This document shows positions 27,895-37,283 of a stretch of 64,000 nucleotides of DNA, one piece after another. The notes beneath the pieces were generated by a model that had not been told where the DNA came from, did no database searches, and worked only from the letters and a program-made list of their open reading frames with translations. This DNA is from Thalassospira mesophila (GTDB lineage: Bacteria > Pseudomonadota > Alphaproteobacteria > Rhodospirillales > Thalassospiraceae). Position numbers and translations under genes: made by a program. How positions within the stretch are numbered: position 1 is the stretch's first letter; each line of letters starts with the position of its first letter. The stretch lies in the NCBI RefSeq assembly GCF_002115755.1, contig NZ_JFKA01000014.1:1-64000 (forward strand), written 5' to 3'.

Positions 27895-29718
27895 TTATTC
27901 CACGGTCACCGATTTCGCCAGATTACGCGGCTGGTCCACGTCCGTTCCTTTATGCACGGCCACATGATAGGCCAGCATTTGCACCGGAATGGTATAAAGA
28001 ATGGGTGCAACAAAATCGGCAACCTTGGGCAGTTCAACCGTGGCCGATGCAATATCGCCCACCGTTGCCAACCCTTGCGCATCAGACAAGAAAATCACCC
28101 GCCCGCCGCGTGCCGCGGCTTCTTGCATGTTCGATGCCGTTTTTTCAAACAGTTCGTCCGATGGGGCAATCACGATAATTGGCACAGACTGGTCGATCAG
28201 AGCAATCGGCCCGTGTTTCATTTCGCCTGCAGCATAGCCTTCGGCATGGATATAGGAAATTTCCTTAAGCTTTAACGCCCCTTCCATCGCAATCGGGTAA
28301 CCAAGGCCGCGTCCCAAATACAAAACGTCGCGGGCATCGGCGATGTTAAGAGCAAGCTGGCGAATTTCTTCGTCATGATGCAGCACTTCTGCTGCCTGCT
28401 TGGGAAGTTCGGTCAGGGCATGGACGATGGCGGCTTCGGCTTCCTTGCTGAGCGTGCCATTTTCACGACCAATGGTAACGGCAAGGCACGCCAGAACCGT
28501 AAGCTGGGTGGTGAAAGCCTTGGTCGATGCCACGCCAATTTCCGGCCCGGCAAAGGTTTGCAATACCACATCGCTTTCGCGCGCAATCGTGCTTTCGGCC
28601 ACATTCACGATGGACAAAATCTTTTGTCCCTTCGATTTGGCATAACGAAGGGCGGCCAGCGTGTCGAGCGTTTCGCCTGACTGCGAAATAAACAGGGCAA
28701 TGCCGCCCTTGGGCAGCGGCGGGCAGCGATAGCGAAATTCCGATGCCACATCCACATCAACACCAAGCCCCGCATAGCGTTCGATCCAGTGTTTGGCCAC
28801 CAGCCCCGCATAAAACGAGGTACCACAGGCAACAATTGTTAACCGGGTGGCCTCGCCAATGTTAAACGGCATATCGGGCAGCTTGATCGCCTGGGTCGCC
28901 GGATTAATAAAGGAATGCAGCGTATCGCCAATCACGGCGGGCTGTTCAAAAATTTCCTTTTGCATGAAATGGGCATAGTTGCCCTTGCCCATCATGGCAC
29001 CCGACACCGCCGAGAGCTTGATCTCGCGGGTGACATCATTGTCATGTTCATCACGGACCTGAACATGATCGCGGGTCATTTCAACCCAGTCGCCTTCTTC
29101 AAGGTAAATCAACCGGTTGGTCAGGTGCGACAGGGCCATCGCATCGGACCCTAAATACATTTCGCCATCGCCAAGGCCAACTGCCAGCGGGGTGCCGCGC
29201 CGGGCACCAAAAATAACATCATGAAAACCGGCAATAATAATCACCAGCGCAAAGGCCCCTTCAATACGATGCAAGGTTGCCTGCACCGCCTCGCGCGGGG
29301 TTTTGCCCTGATCAAGAAAGTCCGACACCAGATGCACAATCACCTCGGTATCGGTATCGGATGCAAAAACACGGCCCTTTGCAGCCAGTTCGGCCTTCAG
29401 ATCGCGGAAATTTTCAATGATGCCATTGTGAACAACCGCAACCTTGCCATCGGTATGGGGATGGGCGTTATTTTCGGTGGGCACACCATGGGTTGCCCAC
29501 CGGGTATGGCCAATGCCAACATCCCCGCCCAGCGGTTGTTCGGCAAGACGCTGGCTTAAATTCACCAATTTACCTTCGGCGCGGCGCCGTTCGATTTTAC
29601 CATTCACCAGGGTTGCAATACCGGCCGAATCATACCCGCGATACTCCAGGCGTTTCAGCCCTTCCAGAATGCGTTCGCTTACACTGTCTCTGCCGATAAT
29701 GCCGATAATGCCGCACAT
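27895..29718 (-). CDS. glmS: Glutamine--fructose-6-phosphate aminotransferase (isomerizing) GlmS
   Basis: GlmS makes glucosamine-6-phosphate from fructose-6-phosphate and glutamine, the entry to UDP-GlcNAc for peptidoglycan and LPS. The 607-residue protein starts MCGIIGIIG, with Cys2 as the N-terminal nucleophile of the glutaminase domain (GHTRWATHG, HNGIIENF). Two SIS isomerase domains follow (CGTSFYAG, SQSGETLDTLAALR, GRGLGYPIAMEGALKLKEISYIHAEGY). The ends KSVTVE match the family. An upstream start at 29760 would block processing of Cys2 and is rejected. glmU is the next gene upstream, 121 bases away, so both committed steps are adjacent. Confidence 0.99.
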   Translation of the reverse strand: MCGIIGIIGRDSVSERILEGLKRLEYRGYDSAGIATLVNGKIERRRAEGKLVNLSQRLAEQPLGGDVGIGHTRWATHGVPTENNAHPHTDGKVAVVHNGIIENFRDLKAELAAKGRVFASDTDTEVIVHLVSDFLDQGKTPREAVQATLHRIEGAFALVIIIAGFHDVIFGARRGTPLAVGLGDGEMYLGSDAMALSHLTNRLIYLEEGDWVEMTRDHVQVRDEHDNDVTREIKLSAVSGAMMGKGNYAHFMQKEIFEQPAVIGDTLHSFINPATQAIKLPDMPFNIGEATRLTIVACGTSFYAGLVAKHWIERYAGLGVDVDVASEFRYRCPPLPKGGIALFISQSGETLDTLAALRYAKSKGQKILSIVNVAESTIARESDVVLQTFAGPEIGVASTKAFTTQLTVLACLAVTIGRENGTLSKEAEAAIVHALTELPKQAAEVLHHDEEIRQLALNIADARDVLYLGRGLGYPIAMEGALKLKEISYIHAEGYAAGEMKHGPIALIDQSVPIIVIAPSDELFEKTASNMQEAAARGGRVIFLSDAQGLATVGDIASATVELPKVADFVAPILYTIPVQMLAYHVAVHKGTDVDQPRNLAKSVTVE

Positions 29719-29839
29719 ATGCTGTGTCTTTCCCCAAATTAACCCTGCAGCCCGCCACAACCGGGCGCGCCTTGCACAAAATACTCAATATTTAAAATCG
29801 CAGTCCGGTTTCACCCTGAAGACAGGGCTTCGCCGGGTC

Positions 29840-31186
29840 TTAATTTTTGCCCGTCAATGCCCGCATTTTGTCGCGAAACCGGGCGGCCCAGCCGGGCTTT
29901 TCGGTTCGTTCTGCGCGCACCAGCACCAGCGCATCGGCGGCAACATCACCGCTTAATGTGCTGCCCGCGCCAACAAACGCCCCGTCGCCGACGGTCACCG
30001 GTGCCACCAGCGCTGTGTTGGAGCCAATAAACGCGCCCGCGCCAATGTCGGTCTGGTATTTTTTAAAACCGTCGTAATTGCACGTAATGGTGCCAGCCCC
30101 AATATTGGCCTTGGCTCCGATCCGCGCATCACCGATATAGGACAAATGGTTCACCTTGGCCCCGGTTTCCAGCGTGGCCTTTTTGATTTCAACAAAATTG
30201 CCCACCTTTGCCCCTTTGCCAATGTCGGCACCGGGCCGCAGGCGGGCATAAGGGCCAATATCGGCATGGCTGGCAATGGTGCAGCCTTCAAGGTGGCTAA
30301 ACGCCTTAATGGTAACATTGTCGCCAATTTTAACGCCCGGCCCAAACACCACATTTGGCTCAATCACTACATCCTGGCCAATGTCGCTATCGGCACATAA
30401 AAACACCGATCCCGGATCCACCAGCGTTGCGCCATTGCGCATGGCGGCATCACGCAGGCGGCTTTGCATCAGTTGTTCGGCAATCGCCAGCTGGGCACGC
30501 GAATTAACGCCAAGAGTTTCTTCTTCGGCGACCTCAACCGCAACACAGGTTCGGCCCTGATCACGGGCCACTGCCACGGCATCGGTCAGGTAATATTCGC
30601 CTTTGGCATTTTTGTTGTTAATCGCATCAAGCAAATCAACCATGCCCTCGGCAGCAAAGCACATCACACCGGAATTGCAAAAACCGATCCGGCGCTCGGC
30701 ATCGGTGCATTCCTTGTCTTCAATAATTGCCTGCAATTCGCCCGTAAACGGGTCTGTTGCCAGACGGCCATACCCCGCGGGGTCATCCGGGGTAAAGCCC
30801 AACACCGCCACCGCGTGCGGGCCCTCGTTGCGCGCCGCAATCAGGCGTTCCAGCGTGGCGGGGGTAAAAAGCGGGCTGTCGCCATACAGCACCAAAACGT
30901 CCCCCGTGGCATTTTCAAGCGCATTCCGTGCGGCCAGCACCGCATGGGCGGTTCCCAGCCGGTCCGTTTGTTCAAATGTCGGGTGCGGAGCCACGGCTTT
31001 TTCAAGGGCTGCCATGTCGGGGCCAACCACAATCAGGGTTTGCTCGGCGTGCAGGAAACGGGCCGCGTCGATCACGTGGTTGACCATCGGCTTGCCTGCA
31101 ACCTTGTGCAAAACCTTGGGCTGGGTGCTTTTCATTCGCGTTCCCATACCGGCCGCCAGGACAACAACACTTAATGGTCTAGACAT
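29840..31186 (-). CDS. glmU: Bifunctional UDP-N-acetylglucosamine pyrophosphorylase / GlcN-1-P acetyltransferase GlmU
   Basis: GlmU acetylates glucosamine-1-phosphate and joins it to UTP, giving UDP-GlcNAc. The 448-residue protein has a uridyltransferase domain (LAAGMGTRMKSTQPKVLH at about 10-27, LYGDSPLF) and a left-handed beta-helix acetyltransferase domain from about 250, with hexapeptide repeats such as IGDNVTIKAFSHLEGC and IGAGTITCNYDG. It precedes glmS on the same strand. The ATG at 31186 matches the family N-terminus. Confidence 0.98.
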   Translation of the reverse strand: MSRPLSVVVLAAGMGTRMKSTQPKVLHKVAGKPMVNHVIDAARFLHAEQTLIVVGPDMAALEKAVAPHPTFEQTDRLGTAHAVLAARNALENATGDVLVLYGDSPLFTPATLERLIAARNEGPHAVAVLGFTPDDPAGYGRLATDPFTGELQAIIEDKECTDAERRIGFCNSGVMCFAAEGMVDLLDAINNKNAKGEYYLTDAVAVARDQGRTCVAVEVAEEETLGVNSRAQLAIAEQLMQSRLRDAAMRNGATLVDPGSVFLCADSDIGQDVVIEPNVVFGPGVKIGDNVTIKAFSHLEGCTIASHADIGPYARLRPGADIGKGAKVGNFVEIKKATLETGAKVNHLSYIGDARIGAKANIGAGTITCNYDGFKKYQTDIGAGAFIGSNTALVAPVTVGDGAFVGAGSTLSGDVAADALVLVRAERTEKPGWAARFRDKMRALTGKN

Positions 31187-31427
31187 TTAAAATCCCTTAT
31201 TTCCGACCGCAAAACACCGTGAAACGGCCTGTCAATTCATCTGGTATCACATTAACATCCCGCACTCGTATCGCAAATTAACGCAATGCAAAAGCCCTGC
31301 CTGAATCACGTTTTGTAACCTGATGTTAGCAGATGTTACAGATTGTTAATGCCCTTGTTATTGGCACGCGCGCTGTTAAATTCAACTGACGTAACTCTGT
31401 GTTTTTATCATGACAAAAGGCCACCCC

Positions 31428-32099
31428 ATGACCCATTTTATCCTGTTCGATCTCGACGGCACCCTGATTGACGGGGTCGATGATCTGGTCGTGGCGATGA
31501 ACCGTTTGCTGGCCGAACACACCCTGCCCGCCCTCACCCGCGAAGAACTCGAACCGATGCTGGGCGACGGCGCACGCGTGCTAACCCAACGCGCCTTTAG
31601 CGCCCGCAATTCAGATTTGAACGACGGTGCCTTGTCGGCCGCCTATGATAAATTTGTATCGCTCTATGAGGCAACGGGCTACCGCGACACATATTTGTAT
31701 AACGATGCCGAAACCACCCTGCGCGACTTGCATAAAAACGGCTGGAAAATCGGCCTGGCCTCAAACAAACCCACCCGCCCGTGTCGCGAAATTCTATCGC
31801 TTCTGGGCATTGATGATCTGTTCACCACCATCGCCGGGGGCGACGCCGCCGATGTGCGCAAACCCGATGGCGGGCATTTGGCCTTTGCTCTGGATGGCAT
31901 GGGATATAACCGCGATGCCGGTGATTACGCCGTCATGATCGGCGATCACGCCAATGATGTAAATGCAGCGCGCGCCATCGGCATTGCCGCCATTGCGGTT
32001 GCGTTTGAGGTAGATGACGCCAAGGCCCGCACATTGGGGGCCGATGCCGTTTTAACCCGCTTTGCCCAACTGCCTGATGCCTTGAACAAAATTGCCTGA
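31428..32099 (+). CDS. HAD-family phosphatase, phosphoglycolate phosphatase-like
   Basis: This 223-residue HAD-IA hydrolase has motif I FDLDGTLID (Asp8 and Asp10), motif II in GLASNKPTRP, a Lys in DVRKPDG and motif IV GDHANDVNAARAIG. The helical cap follows motif I. The pattern fits Gph-type phosphoglycolate phosphatases, which clear 2-phosphoglycolate from DNA repair or photorespiration, but related HAD enzymes act on other small phosphates. AAAGG seven bases upstream supports ATG 31428 over ATG 31410. Confidence 0.85.
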   Translation: MTHFILFDLDGTLIDGVDDLVVAMNRLLAEHTLPALTREELEPMLGDGARVLTQRAFSARNSDLNDGALSAAYDKFVSLYEATGYRDTYLYNDAETTLRDLHKNGWKIGLASNKPTRPCREILSLLGIDDLFTTIAGGDAADVRKPDGGHLAFALDGMGYNRDAGDYAVMIGDHANDVNAARAIGIAAIAVAFEVDDAKARTLGADAVLTRFAQLPDALNKIA

Positions 32100-32108
32100 A
32101 AACGCGGC

Positions 32109-32137
32109 TTGACACCCCCGGCACGGCCCCTTATAAC
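32109..32137 (+). promoter_or_regulatory. Promoter of the tRNA-Val gene
   Basis: TTGACA (32109-32114), exactly 17 bases, then TATAAC (32132-32137): a near-consensus sigma-70 promoter about 50 bases before the tRNA, starting just after the HAD gene stop. Confidence 0.85.
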
Positions 32138-32189
32138 CCGCGCCACCGACGGAATACGAAGCAGTCACAATGCACTGCTTCCCCGTTTC

Positions 32190-32266
32190 GGGCGTATAGC
32201 TCAGTTGGTTAGAGCGCTGCCTTCACACGGCAGAGGTCACAAGTTCGAATCTTGTTACGCCCACCA
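32190..32266 (+). tRNA. tRNA-Val (anticodon CAC)
   Basis: The 77-base sequence folds as a cloverleaf: acceptor GGGCGTA/TACGCCC, a D arm with AGCTCAGTTGGTTAGAGC, anticodon stem CTGCC/GGCAG with loop TTCACAC giving anticodon CAC, and a T loop TTCGAAT. The CCA end is encoded. The codon read is GUG. Confidence 0.97.
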
Positions 32267-32367
32267 TTTTCCCAATCCCCGAACGATCTCTATTAAAGCC
32301 TGAAATTCAGCTTTAAATACCAATGCCTGTTGTTTTTTTCTAGCGGCAACCGTTCCCAAAAAAGAAA

Positions 32368-32404
32368 AGGCACCAACGCAACCGGACGGATTGCATTGGT
32401 GCCT
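32368..32404 (-). terminator. Terminator of the L-arabinonate dehydratase operon
   Basis: Arms at 32368-32381 and 32391-32404 pair over 14 bp with one position that is a G-U pair in the reverse-strand transcript. On that strand TTTTCTTTTTT follows. It lies about 70 bases past the dehydratase stop. Confidence 0.9.
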
Positions 32405-32475
32405 GATATAACGTTCTGCGTTACGCCACACCAACTTCCCGTTTAGCAAGCTGGCATGGCGTTTTAGCGCCGGAT

Positions 32476-34221
32476 CTAGTGGCTATCCTTCGGGATTTCC
32501 TTGCCGCGACCGCCTAACAGGAAGTCAAAATCGGCCCCTTTATCGGCGCCAATGACGTGGCTGTAATAAAGGGATGCATATCCGCTGGCAGGGATTGGCA
32601 CGGTGGTTTGCCACGCTGCCAAGCGGCGAGTAATTTCGTCGTCGGGCACATCAAGATGCAGGCGACGGTTGGGCACATCAAGTTCGATCATGTCGCCATT
32701 TTGCACAATCGCCAGCGGGCCACCGGCGGCGGCTTCGGGGGATGTGTGCAAAACAACCGTGCCGTATGCCGTGCCGCTCATGCGGGCATCGGAAATACGC
32801 ACCATGTCGGTAATGCCCTTGCGCAAAACCTTGGGCGGCAGGCCCATATTGCCGACCTCGGCCATGCCGGGATAGCCTTTGGGGCCGCAATTTTTAAGGA
32901 CCATGATGCAGTTTTCGTCGATATCGAGGCTTTCGTCGTTAATCTTGCCTTTATAATCGTCGATATCTTCAAACACCACGGCGCGTCCACGATGCGTCAT
33001 TAAATGTTCAGACGCGGCGGAGGGTTTAAGCACCGCGCCGTTCGGGGCAAGGTTGCCCTTAACCACGGCGATGCCGCCATGCTGGGTCAGGGCTTTTTCA
33101 AACGGCAAAATAACATCGTCGTTCCAGTTGCGCACTTCGGCCACCTGGTCCCACATGGTTTCGCCCGAAACCGTGATCGCATCCTTGTGGATCTGCCCGC
33201 TTTCGGCCAGCGCCTTGATCACGACCGGCAAGCCACCGGCATAGAAGAATTCCTCCATCAGGTATTTGCCCGATGGCTGCAAATTAACGATGGTCGGAAT
33301 ATCGCGTCCCAAACGGTCCCAGTCATCCAGCGTCAGATCAACGCCCAAGCGCCCGGCAATCGCCAGAAGGTGAATAACCGCATTGGTCGAGCCACCAATC
33401 GCGCCATTAACACGAATGGCGTTTTCAAACGCATCCTTGGTCATCACGTCAGACGGTTTAAGGTCATCCTTAACCATCTGCACAATGCGACGCCCGGTTA
33501 AATGCGCCATCACCCGGCGACGACTATCAACAGCGGGAATGGCGGCATTACCCGACAGCGCCATGCCCAGCGCCTCGGCCATGCTGGCCATGCTTGATGC
33601 CGTGCCCATGGTGTTGCATGACCCCGGCGAACGCGACATCGCCATTTCGGCATCGAGGAAATCCTCGGTGCTGATTTTTCCAGCCTTGCGGTCTTCGGAC
33701 AATTGCCACAGCGAGGTGCCCGAACCAATATCCTGCCCGCGCCATTTACCGTTCAGCATCGGCCCGCCGGTTACGACAATGGCGGGAATATCAACACTGG
33801 ATGCCCCCATCAACAAGGCGGGGGTGGTTTTATCGCAGCCCACCATCAGCACCACGCCGTCAAGCGGGGTGCCGCGCAGGGCTTCTTCCACATCCATGGC
33901 GCACAGGTTACGAAACATCATCGCCGTGGGGCGCAGCGTGCTTTCGCCCGGTGAAAACACCGGAAATTCCAGCGGCAGGCCACCGGCTTCGTAAATGCCA
34001 TGTTTGACCCGTTCAGCAAGATCGCGCAGATGCGCGTTGCACGGGGTTAATTGCGACCAGGTGTTGCAAATGCCAATCACCGGGCGACCATCAAACAAAT
34101 CGGCCGGCAAGCCCTGATTTTTCATCCAGCTGCGATGATAGATATTGTCCTTGCTCGTGCCACCAAACCATCCTTGCGACCGCAAGGTGCGCGGCCAGGC
34201 TGCGGGTTTAAAGTTGCTCAT
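32476..34221 (-). CDS. L-arabinonate dehydratase (IlvD/Edd family)
   Basis: This enzyme dehydrates L-arabinonate to 2-keto-3-deoxy-L-arabinonate in the non-phosphorylative pentose pathway. The 581-residue protein has Cys61, Cys129 and Cys202 with the 68/73 spacing I recall for the [2Fe-2S] ligands (59, 127, 200) of the Rhizobium enzyme, and it follows that enzyme closely over its length (for example VVLMVGCDKTTP and VRISDARMSGTAYG). D-fuconate and D-galactonate can also be substrates in this subfamily. AGGAGA precedes the ATG. Its position after chvE-gguA-gguB ties it to uptake of arabinose or galactose. Other pathway genes (dehydrogenase, lactonase, later steps) are not in the window. Confidence 0.92.
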   Translation of the reverse strand: MSNFKPAAWPRTLRSQGWFGGTSKDNIYHRSWMKNQGLPADLFDGRPVIGICNTWSQLTPCNAHLRDLAERVKHGIYEAGGLPLEFPVFSPGESTLRPTAMMFRNLCAMDVEEALRGTPLDGVVLMVGCDKTTPALLMGASSVDIPAIVVTGGPMLNGKWRGQDIGSGTSLWQLSEDRKAGKISTEDFLDAEMAMSRSPGSCNTMGTASSMASMAEALGMALSGNAAIPAVDSRRRVMAHLTGRRIVQMVKDDLKPSDVMTKDAFENAIRVNGAIGGSTNAVIHLLAIAGRLGVDLTLDDWDRLGRDIPTIVNLQPSGKYLMEEFFYAGGLPVVIKALAESGQIHKDAITVSGETMWDQVAEVRNWNDDVILPFEKALTQHGGIAVVKGNLAPNGAVLKPSAASEHLMTHRGRAVVFEDIDDYKGKINDESLDIDENCIMVLKNCGPKGYPGMAEVGNMGLPPKVLRKGITDMVRISDARMSGTAYGTVVLHTSPEAAAGGPLAIVQNGDMIELDVPNRRLHLDVPDDEITRRLAAWQTTVPIPASGYASLYYSHVIGADKGADFDFLLGGRGKEIPKDSH

Positions 34222-34271
34222 GGCCGGTCTCCTGAGTTTATGTTGAACGCGGTTTTTTTATCACCCGCGCC

Positions 34272-34292
34272 CCGGGGGCAAAGCGCCCCCGG
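34272..34292. terminator. GC-rich hairpin between gguB and the dehydratase
   Basis: CCGGGGGC (34272-34279) and GCCCCCGG (34285-34292) pair perfectly with a five-base loop. No T run follows on either strand, so it is more likely a processing or stability element within the operon than a full terminator. Confidence 0.4.
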
Positions 34293-34398
34293 ATAGATAT
34301 TCAAACGGTGCAAAGACACAGGGTAACTGGCACGAAATGTGCCATCACATCCCGCCTTTTGCCCGGTTTTCGGTCCGTTTTGTTGTTGGGTCAATTCT

Positions 34399-35583
34399 TT
34401 AGGCCTTGTTTTTGTTATAAACATCGAAAATCACGGCGGCGAGCAGCACCAGGCCCTTAATTACCTGCTGCCAGTCAATCCCGACACCAACAATCGACAT
34501 CCCGTTATTCATAACGCCCATGATCAGGGCGCCAACGACAGCGCCGATAATTTTACCGACACCACCAGACATGGACGCGCCACCAATGAAAACGGCTGCG
34601 ATCACGTCAAGTTCAAAGGCAAACCCGGCTTTCGGGGTTGCGGTATTTAAACGGGCGGCAAAAACCAGCCCGGCCAGCCCCGCCAGCATGCCCATATTGG
34701 CAAAGGTTAAAAAGGCCAGTTTGCGCGTATTAATGCCCGAAAGCTGTGCGGCCTTTTCATTGCCCCCCATCGCATAAATGCGGCGCCCAATTGTTGTGCT
34801 GTTGGTGACAAAGGTGAAAATCGCAATCAGCACGGCCATAATGATCAACACATTGGGCAAACCACGATAGGTCGACAACAGATAGGCGATATACAATATC
34901 GCCAGACCGGCAAGGGCATGTTTGGCGGCAAAAAAGGCCATCGGTTCTTCAACTGCGGCAAACCGGGCCTGCTTGGCCCGCGCCCGCAACCCCAAAACCG
35001 GCAGCAGCACGGCAACAAAAACACCCAGCGCCATCGAAAAAACGTTAAACCGCCCTTCGATCAGCCCGCCGAAAAAGTCGGGCACAAAGCCCGATGACAT
35101 CAGCTGGAAATTGGCCGGAAACGGCCCCACCGATGCCCCGCCCAGCAAGGCCAGCGTCAAGCCGCGAAACACCAGCATCCCCGCCAGTGTGACGATAAAG
35201 GATGGAATACGCCAATAGGCCACCCAATAGCCCTGGGCACAGCCAATTAACCCGCCCACGACCAGACAAACCGGGACGACAACAACGGTTGGCAGATCCC
35301 ACTGCACCGCCATCACAGCGGCCAGCGCGCCGATAAAACCAACGACAGATCCCACTGACAGGTCGATATTGCCGCCGACAATCACCAGCAACATGCCCAC
35401 GGCCATGATGATGACATAGCTGTTTTGCAAGAAAAGATTGGTCAGATTGACCGGCTTCATCAACACGCCGTCGGTCAGGTACTGAAAAAATGCCATGATC
35501 GCGATCAGGGCCAGAACCATGCCATATTCACGCATATGAGTGCGCAGGTAATAGCTGATATTTTTGGTTGAAGTCTCACTCAT
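34399..35583 (-). CDS. gguB: Multiple-sugar ABC transporter permease GguB (XylH-like)
   Basis: This inner-membrane permease of the CUT2 class has 394 residues and about ten membrane segments. Signature stretches are VGMLLVIVGGNIDLSVGSVVGF and GGNEKAAQLSGINTRK, both typical of ribose/xylose-type permeases. It starts 10 bases after the ATPase gene stop. With ChvE and GguA it should import several pentoses and hexoses, such as arabinose, galactose and xylose. Confidence 0.92.
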   Translation of the reverse strand: MSETSTKNISYYLRTHMREYGMVLALIAIMAFFQYLTDGVLMKPVNLTNLFLQNSYVIIMAVGMLLVIVGGNIDLSVGSVVGFIGALAAVMAVQWDLPTVVVVPVCLVVGGLIGCAQGYWVAYWRIPSFIVTLAGMLVFRGLTLALLGGASVGPFPANFQLMSSGFVPDFFGGLIEGRFNVFSMALGVFVAVLLPVLGLRARAKQARFAAVEEPMAFFAAKHALAGLAILYIAYLLSTYRGLPNVLIIMAVLIAIFTFVTNSTTIGRRIYAMGGNEKAAQLSGINTRKLAFLTFANMGMLAGLAGLVFAARLNTATPKAGFAFELDVIAAVFIGGASMSGGVGKIIGAVVGALIMGVMNNGMSIVGVGIDWQQVIKGLVLLAAVIFDVYNKNKA

Positions 35584-35593
35584 TGGTCTGTCC

Positions 35594-37114
35594 TCACCCC
35601 TTCAGGATCATGTGCATGATCTTTTCCTGGCTGGCGTCACTTGCGGCCAGCTGCCCTTTGATTTCGCCCTCATTCATCACGTAAATGCGGTCGCACATGC
35701 CCAGAAGTTCCGGCATTTCCGACGAGATCATGATGACCCCTTTGCCGTCTGCTGCCAGCTGATTGATAATTGAATAAATCTCGTATTTCGCGCCCACATC
35801 AATGCCGCGTGTCGGCTCGTCGAGGATCAGCACTTCCGGCCCGGCAAACAGCCATTTGGACAACACCACCTTTTGCTGGTTCCCGCCCGAAAGATTGATA
35901 ACCTTCTGGCCAACATTGGGGGTGCGAATGTTGATTTTTTGCCGGTATTCCTCGGCCACACCGCGTTCGGCCCCTTCATTTAACACCCCGTGTTCCGACA
36001 CACCGGGCAAATTGGCAAGGGTGATGTTGGTGGTGATGCTTTCATCAAGGATCAGGCCCATTTCCTTGCGGTCTTCAGTCACATAGGCCAGCCCCGCGGC
36101 AATGGCGCGCTGCACGGTGGAAACATCCACTGACTTGCCATGCATCAAAACGTCACCGCTGATATTGTGGCCGTATGACTTGCCAAAAATGCTCATGGCA
36201 AGTTCGGTGCGCCCCGCCCCCATCAACCCGGCAATGCCAACAACCTCGCCTGCGGCTACGTCGATATGAACGTCTTTGATCAGTTTCTGGGTGGGATGCA
36301 AAGGGTGATAGCAGGTCCAGTTGCGAACCTCCATCATGGTCGCGCCAATATTGGGTGTGCGCTCCGGGTAACGATGCGCCATATCGCGCCCGACCATATC
36401 CTTGACGATATCATCCTCGCTGATCTGACCATCAAGGCAATCGAGCGTTGAAACCGCCTTGCCGTCGCGAATAACCGTAATCCGGTCGGCAACCCGACTG
36501 ATTTCATTTAACTTGTGCGAAATCAGGATCGAGGTAATGCCCTGATTGCGAAACTCGATCAGCAAATCAAGCAATTTCTGGCTGTCATTTTCCTGCAGGC
36601 TTGATGTCGGCTCGTCAAGAATAAGAAGTTTCACTTCTTTCGACAGGGCCTTGGCAATTTCCACCAGTTGCTGCTTGCCAACACCAATATTGGTTACCAG
36701 CGTATTGGGGGCCTCGCGCAGGCCGACCTTGCCCAAAAGTTCGGTGGTGCGGGCAAAGGTTTTGGGCCAGTTAATCACACCGTTTTCAGAAAGTTCATTG
36801 CCCAGAAATATGTTTTCGGCAATCGATAACAATGGCACCAGGGCCAGTTCCTGATGAATAATGATAATGCCGCGTGCTTCGCTGTCGCGGATGTCCTTGA
36901 ATGACTGAATATCATCATCAAACAGAATGTCACCGTCATAGGTTCCATGCGGATAAACGCCGCTTAAAACCTTCATCAGGGTCGATTTTCCCGCGCCATT
37001 TTCGCCGCACAAGGCATGAATTTCGCCCCGTCGTACTTTAAGGTTCACATCATCAAGCGCCTTCACACCGGGAAACGTCTTGGTGATATTGCGCATCTCC
37101 AGGATGGTATCCAT
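35594..37114 (-). CDS. gguA: Multiple-sugar ABC transporter ATPase GguA
   Basis: This CUT2-type ATPase has 506 residues with two nucleotide-binding domains. The first has Walker [10 protein letters not shown] and a [10 protein letters not shown] region in place of the usual LSGGQ, then [11 protein letters not shown]. The second has degenerate Walker A ([16 protein letters not shown]), then [15 protein letters not shown] and [16 protein letters not shown]. The ATG at 37114 has GGGAGGA immediately upstream, so the 46 extra codons of the longer frame are rejected. A strong terminator separates it from chvE. Confidence 0.94.
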   Translation of the reverse strand: MDTILEMRNITKTFPGVKALDDVNLKVRRGEIHALCGENGAGKSTLMKVLSGVYPHGTYDGDILFDDDIQSFKDIRDSEARGIIIIHQELALVPLLSIAENIFLGNELSENGVINWPKTFARTTELLGKVGLREAPNTLVTNIGVGKQQLVEIAKALSKEVKLLILDEPTSSLQENDSQKLLDLLIEFRNQGITSILISHKLNEISRVADRITVIRDGKAVSTLDCLDGQISEDDIVKDMVGRDMAHRYPERTPNIGATMMEVRNWTCYHPLHPTQKLIKDVHIDVAAGEVVGIAGLMGAGRTELAMSIFGKSYGHNISGDVLMHGKSVDVSTVQRAIAAGLAYVTEDRKEMGLILDESITTNITLANLPGVSEHGVLNEGAERGVAEEYRQKINIRTPNVGQKVINLSGGNQQKVVLSKWLFAGPEVLILDEPTRGIDVGAKYEIYSIINQLAADGKGVIMISSEMPELLGMCDRIYVMNEGEIKGQLAASDASQEKIMHMILKG

Positions 37115-37230
37115 CCGGTCCTCCCGAATTCCGGCAATAGTGCCGGCTCCCTTTTGCAAAACGGCCCGTTGGTGCCACCATCGGACCGACGGCCACCTGT
37201 TTGATCCGGTGGCTTGCGGCATTGCCAAAA

Positions 37231-37263
37231 AGGCGGGCGGCATATCGACCACCGCCCGCCTTC
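37231..37263 (-). terminator. Intrinsic terminator between chvE and gguA
   Basis: AAGGCGGGCGG (37231-37241) and CCGCCCGCCTT (37253-37263) pair perfectly over 11 bp, with five T residues following on the reverse strand. It lies 20 bases past chvE and before gguA, so partial readthrough would make the binding protein more abundant than the transporter. Confidence 0.88.
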
Positions 37264-37283
37264 ATTTTCAGGCAAAACCGTGC

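Noticed and set aside
29818-29841. Hairpin at the end of glmU
   Set aside because: The stem has a two-base internal mismatch and the T run lies on the strand opposite to glmU.
31314-31340. TGTAAC/GTTACA inverted repeat upstream of glmU and the HAD gene
   Set aside because: Only six bases per arm with a 15-base spacer; this could be chance.
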